Below are positions 62,601 through 64,000 of a stretch of 64,000 bases of DNA, one piece after another. The position numbers and the translations under genes were made by a program. How positions within the stretch are numbered: the first letter of the stretch is position 1; each line of letters begins with the position of its first letter. Location: the NCBI GenBank assembly GCA_946699065.1, contig CAMPDV010000295.1:62001-126000 (forward strand), in the 5' to 3' direction. This DNA is from Loxodes magnus. Taxonomy: Eukaryota; Ciliophora; Karyorelictea; Loxodida; Loxodidae. Under the pieces are notes generated by a model. The model did no database searches, was not told the DNA's origin, and worked only from the letters and a program-made list of their open reading frames with translations.

Positions 62601-64000
62601 GATGAACTCTGAATCACTGGATATAGCCACAGATGATACATAATGTGTGTGACCACTCATGGTCTTACAGGTACCTGTCTTGACGTCACATAGTCTCACC
62701 GTCTAATCTCAACTTCCCGATACGATGAACTCTGAATCACTGGATATAGCCACAGCATATACATAACCTGTGTGACCACTCATGGTCTTACAGGTACCTG
62801 TCTTGACGTCCCATAGTCTCACCGTATAATCATAACTTCCCGATACGATGAACTCTGAATCACTGGATATAGCCACAGATGATACAACACTAGTGTGACC
62901 ACTCATGGTCTTACAGGTACCTGTCTTGACGTCCCATAGTCTCACCGTATAATCTACACTTCCCGATACGATGAACTCTGAATCACTGGATATAGCCACA
63001 GCATATACATTACTAGTGTGACCACTCATGGTCTTACAGGTACCTGTCTTGACGTCCCATAGTCTCACCGTCTAATCATAACTTCCCGATTCGATGAACT
63101 CTGAATCACTGGATATAGCCACAGATGATACATAATGTGTGTGACCACTCATGGTCTTACAGGTACCTGTCTTGACGTCCCATAGTCTCACCGTATAATC
63201 TACACTTCCCGATACGATGAACTCTGAATCACTGGATATAGCCACAGCATATACAACACTAGTGTGACCACTCATGATCTTACAGGTACCTGTCTTGACG
63301 TCCCATAGTCTCACCGTATAATCTGCACTTCCCGATACGATTAACTCTGAATCACTGGATATAGCCACAGCATATACATTACTAGTGTGACCACTCATGG
63401 TCTTACAGGTACCTGTCTTGACGTCCCATAGTCTCACCGTATAATCTGCACTTCCCGATACGATGAACTCTGAATCACTGGATATAGCCACAGATGATAC
63501 AACACTAGTGTGACCACTCATGGTCTTACGGGTACCTGTCTTGACGTCCCATAGTCTCACCGTATAATCTACACTTCCCGATACGATGAACTCTGAATAA
63601 CTGGATATAGCCACAGATGATACATAACTAGTGTGACCACTCATGGTCTTACAGGTACCTGTCTTGACGTCCCATAGTCTCACCGTATAATCTGCACTTC
63701 CCGATACGATTAACTCTGAATCACTGGATATAGCCACAGCATATACATAACTAGTGTGACCACTCATTGTCTTACAGGTACCTGTCTTGACGTCCCATAG
63801 TCTCACCGTATAATCTGCACTTCCCGATACGATGAACTCTGAATCACTGGATATAGCCACAGCATATACATAACTAGTGTGACCACTCATGGTCTTACGG
63901 GTACCTGTCTTGACGTCCCATAGTCTCACCGTATAATCATAACTTTCCGATACGATTAACTCTGAATCACTGGATATAGCCACAGATGATACATAACTAG
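56622..64000 (-). CDS. WD40 repeat coding block A (N-terminal-most visible, partial, about 60 blades)
   Basis: This is the first frame-consistent block on the coding strand; it runs off the window at 64,000, so no start codon is visible. It holds about 60 blades of the right-hand family, with x40 nearly always Tyr and frequent F32L, G36E and V34E changes. In-frame stop codons (standard code) include TGA at x38 (57,789 and 60,864) and TAG at x40 (58,521; 58,890; 59,997; 60,366; 63,072). Two units near 59,871-59,880 and 62,700-62,709 carry both TAG at x40 and TGA at x38. One TAG replaces the conserved Ser35 codon at 61,488-61,490. Read with TGA=Trp and TAG=Gln the block is continuous until a 2-bp deletion at about 56,620. 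Role inferred from the family: a beta-propeller binding scaffold; partners unknown. Confidence 0.75.
61488..61490 (-). other. Lone in-frame TAG at the conserved Ser35 codon
   Basis: TCG to TAG through ccgatacg to cctatacg in a blade that also has G36E. It is the only stop codon I found at a conserved position that is not caused by a frameshift. Confidence 0.85.

Larger units (their letters stand above)
54540..63280 (-). repeat. Dispersed catgatctt (T13I) cassette in three places
   Basis: The rare ACC to ATC change at residue 13 (catgatctt) occurs at 54,542, 57,615 and 63,273. Spacings are 3,073 bp (25 units minus one 2-bp deletion) and 5,658 bp (46 units). Each copy is followed on the coding strand by the same H-T-S-V-V-Y-A-V blade. 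The feature spans the three copies. Confidence 0.75.

Overview
The window lies entirely inside one tandem array. It is about 520 consecutive copies of a 123-bp unit, and each unit read on the minus strand encodes one 41-residue WD40 (beta-propeller) blade. A fixed landmark (tcatgg) recurs from position 61 to 38,314 at exactly 311 x 123 bp. From 61 to 63,887 it is 519 units minus 11 bp, and that deficit is fully accounted for by five 1-bp and three 2-bp deletions located below. Neither end of the array, no gene start or end, no flanking gene, RNA gene, mobile element, intron or promoter is visible. If the array is one gene, its N-terminal side is at high coordinates and its C-terminal side at low coordinates.

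Within a unit (numbering V1-R-L-W4-D5 ... G16-H17-T18 ... S35-G36-S37-x38-D39-x40-T41) most codons are nearly invariant even at the nucleotide level. Variation is concentrated at residues 19, 20, 22/23, 38 and 40. These positions should lie on the upper face and loops of a propeller, the same kind of position that is hypervariable in fungal HET-D/E/R (HNWD) non-self recognition proteins.

Under the standard code the reading frame is cut into about 110 open stretches of 60 to 1,006 codons. The interrupting codons are strikingly ordered. TGA is seen only at x22 and x38, where ordinary WD40 repeats commonly have Trp (V-W-S-V, S-G-S-W-D). TAG is seen at x20 and x40, where Gln is common (H-T-x-Q-V, D-Q-T), with one exception at residue 35 plus TAGs made by frameshifts. 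TAA was not seen. No TGG was seen at x22/x38 and no CAA/CAG in the coding frame. The simplest reading is a nuclear code with UGA=Trp and UAG=Gln, as in karyorelict or Condylostoma-type ciliates and some Amoebophrya. The rival readings are a decaying array or a silent cassette store. The organism cannot be named from this window; GC of the unit is about 43%.

Layout: 1-28.6 kb is the diverse, stop-rich zone (N/K/E/TAG at x40; L/C/R/N/S/TGA at x22; W4-N5 variants). From 28.6 to 64 kb the array is dominated by a younger-looking family (x40 mostly Tyr, F32L, G36E, V34E, W4C variants) with long open stretches and all eight frameshifts. Higher-order duplications of 5, 6, 7, 12, 24, 25, 35 and 45 units show that the array evolves by unequal exchange. 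The clearest is a 5.5-kb back-to-back duplication at 11.6-22.6 kb.
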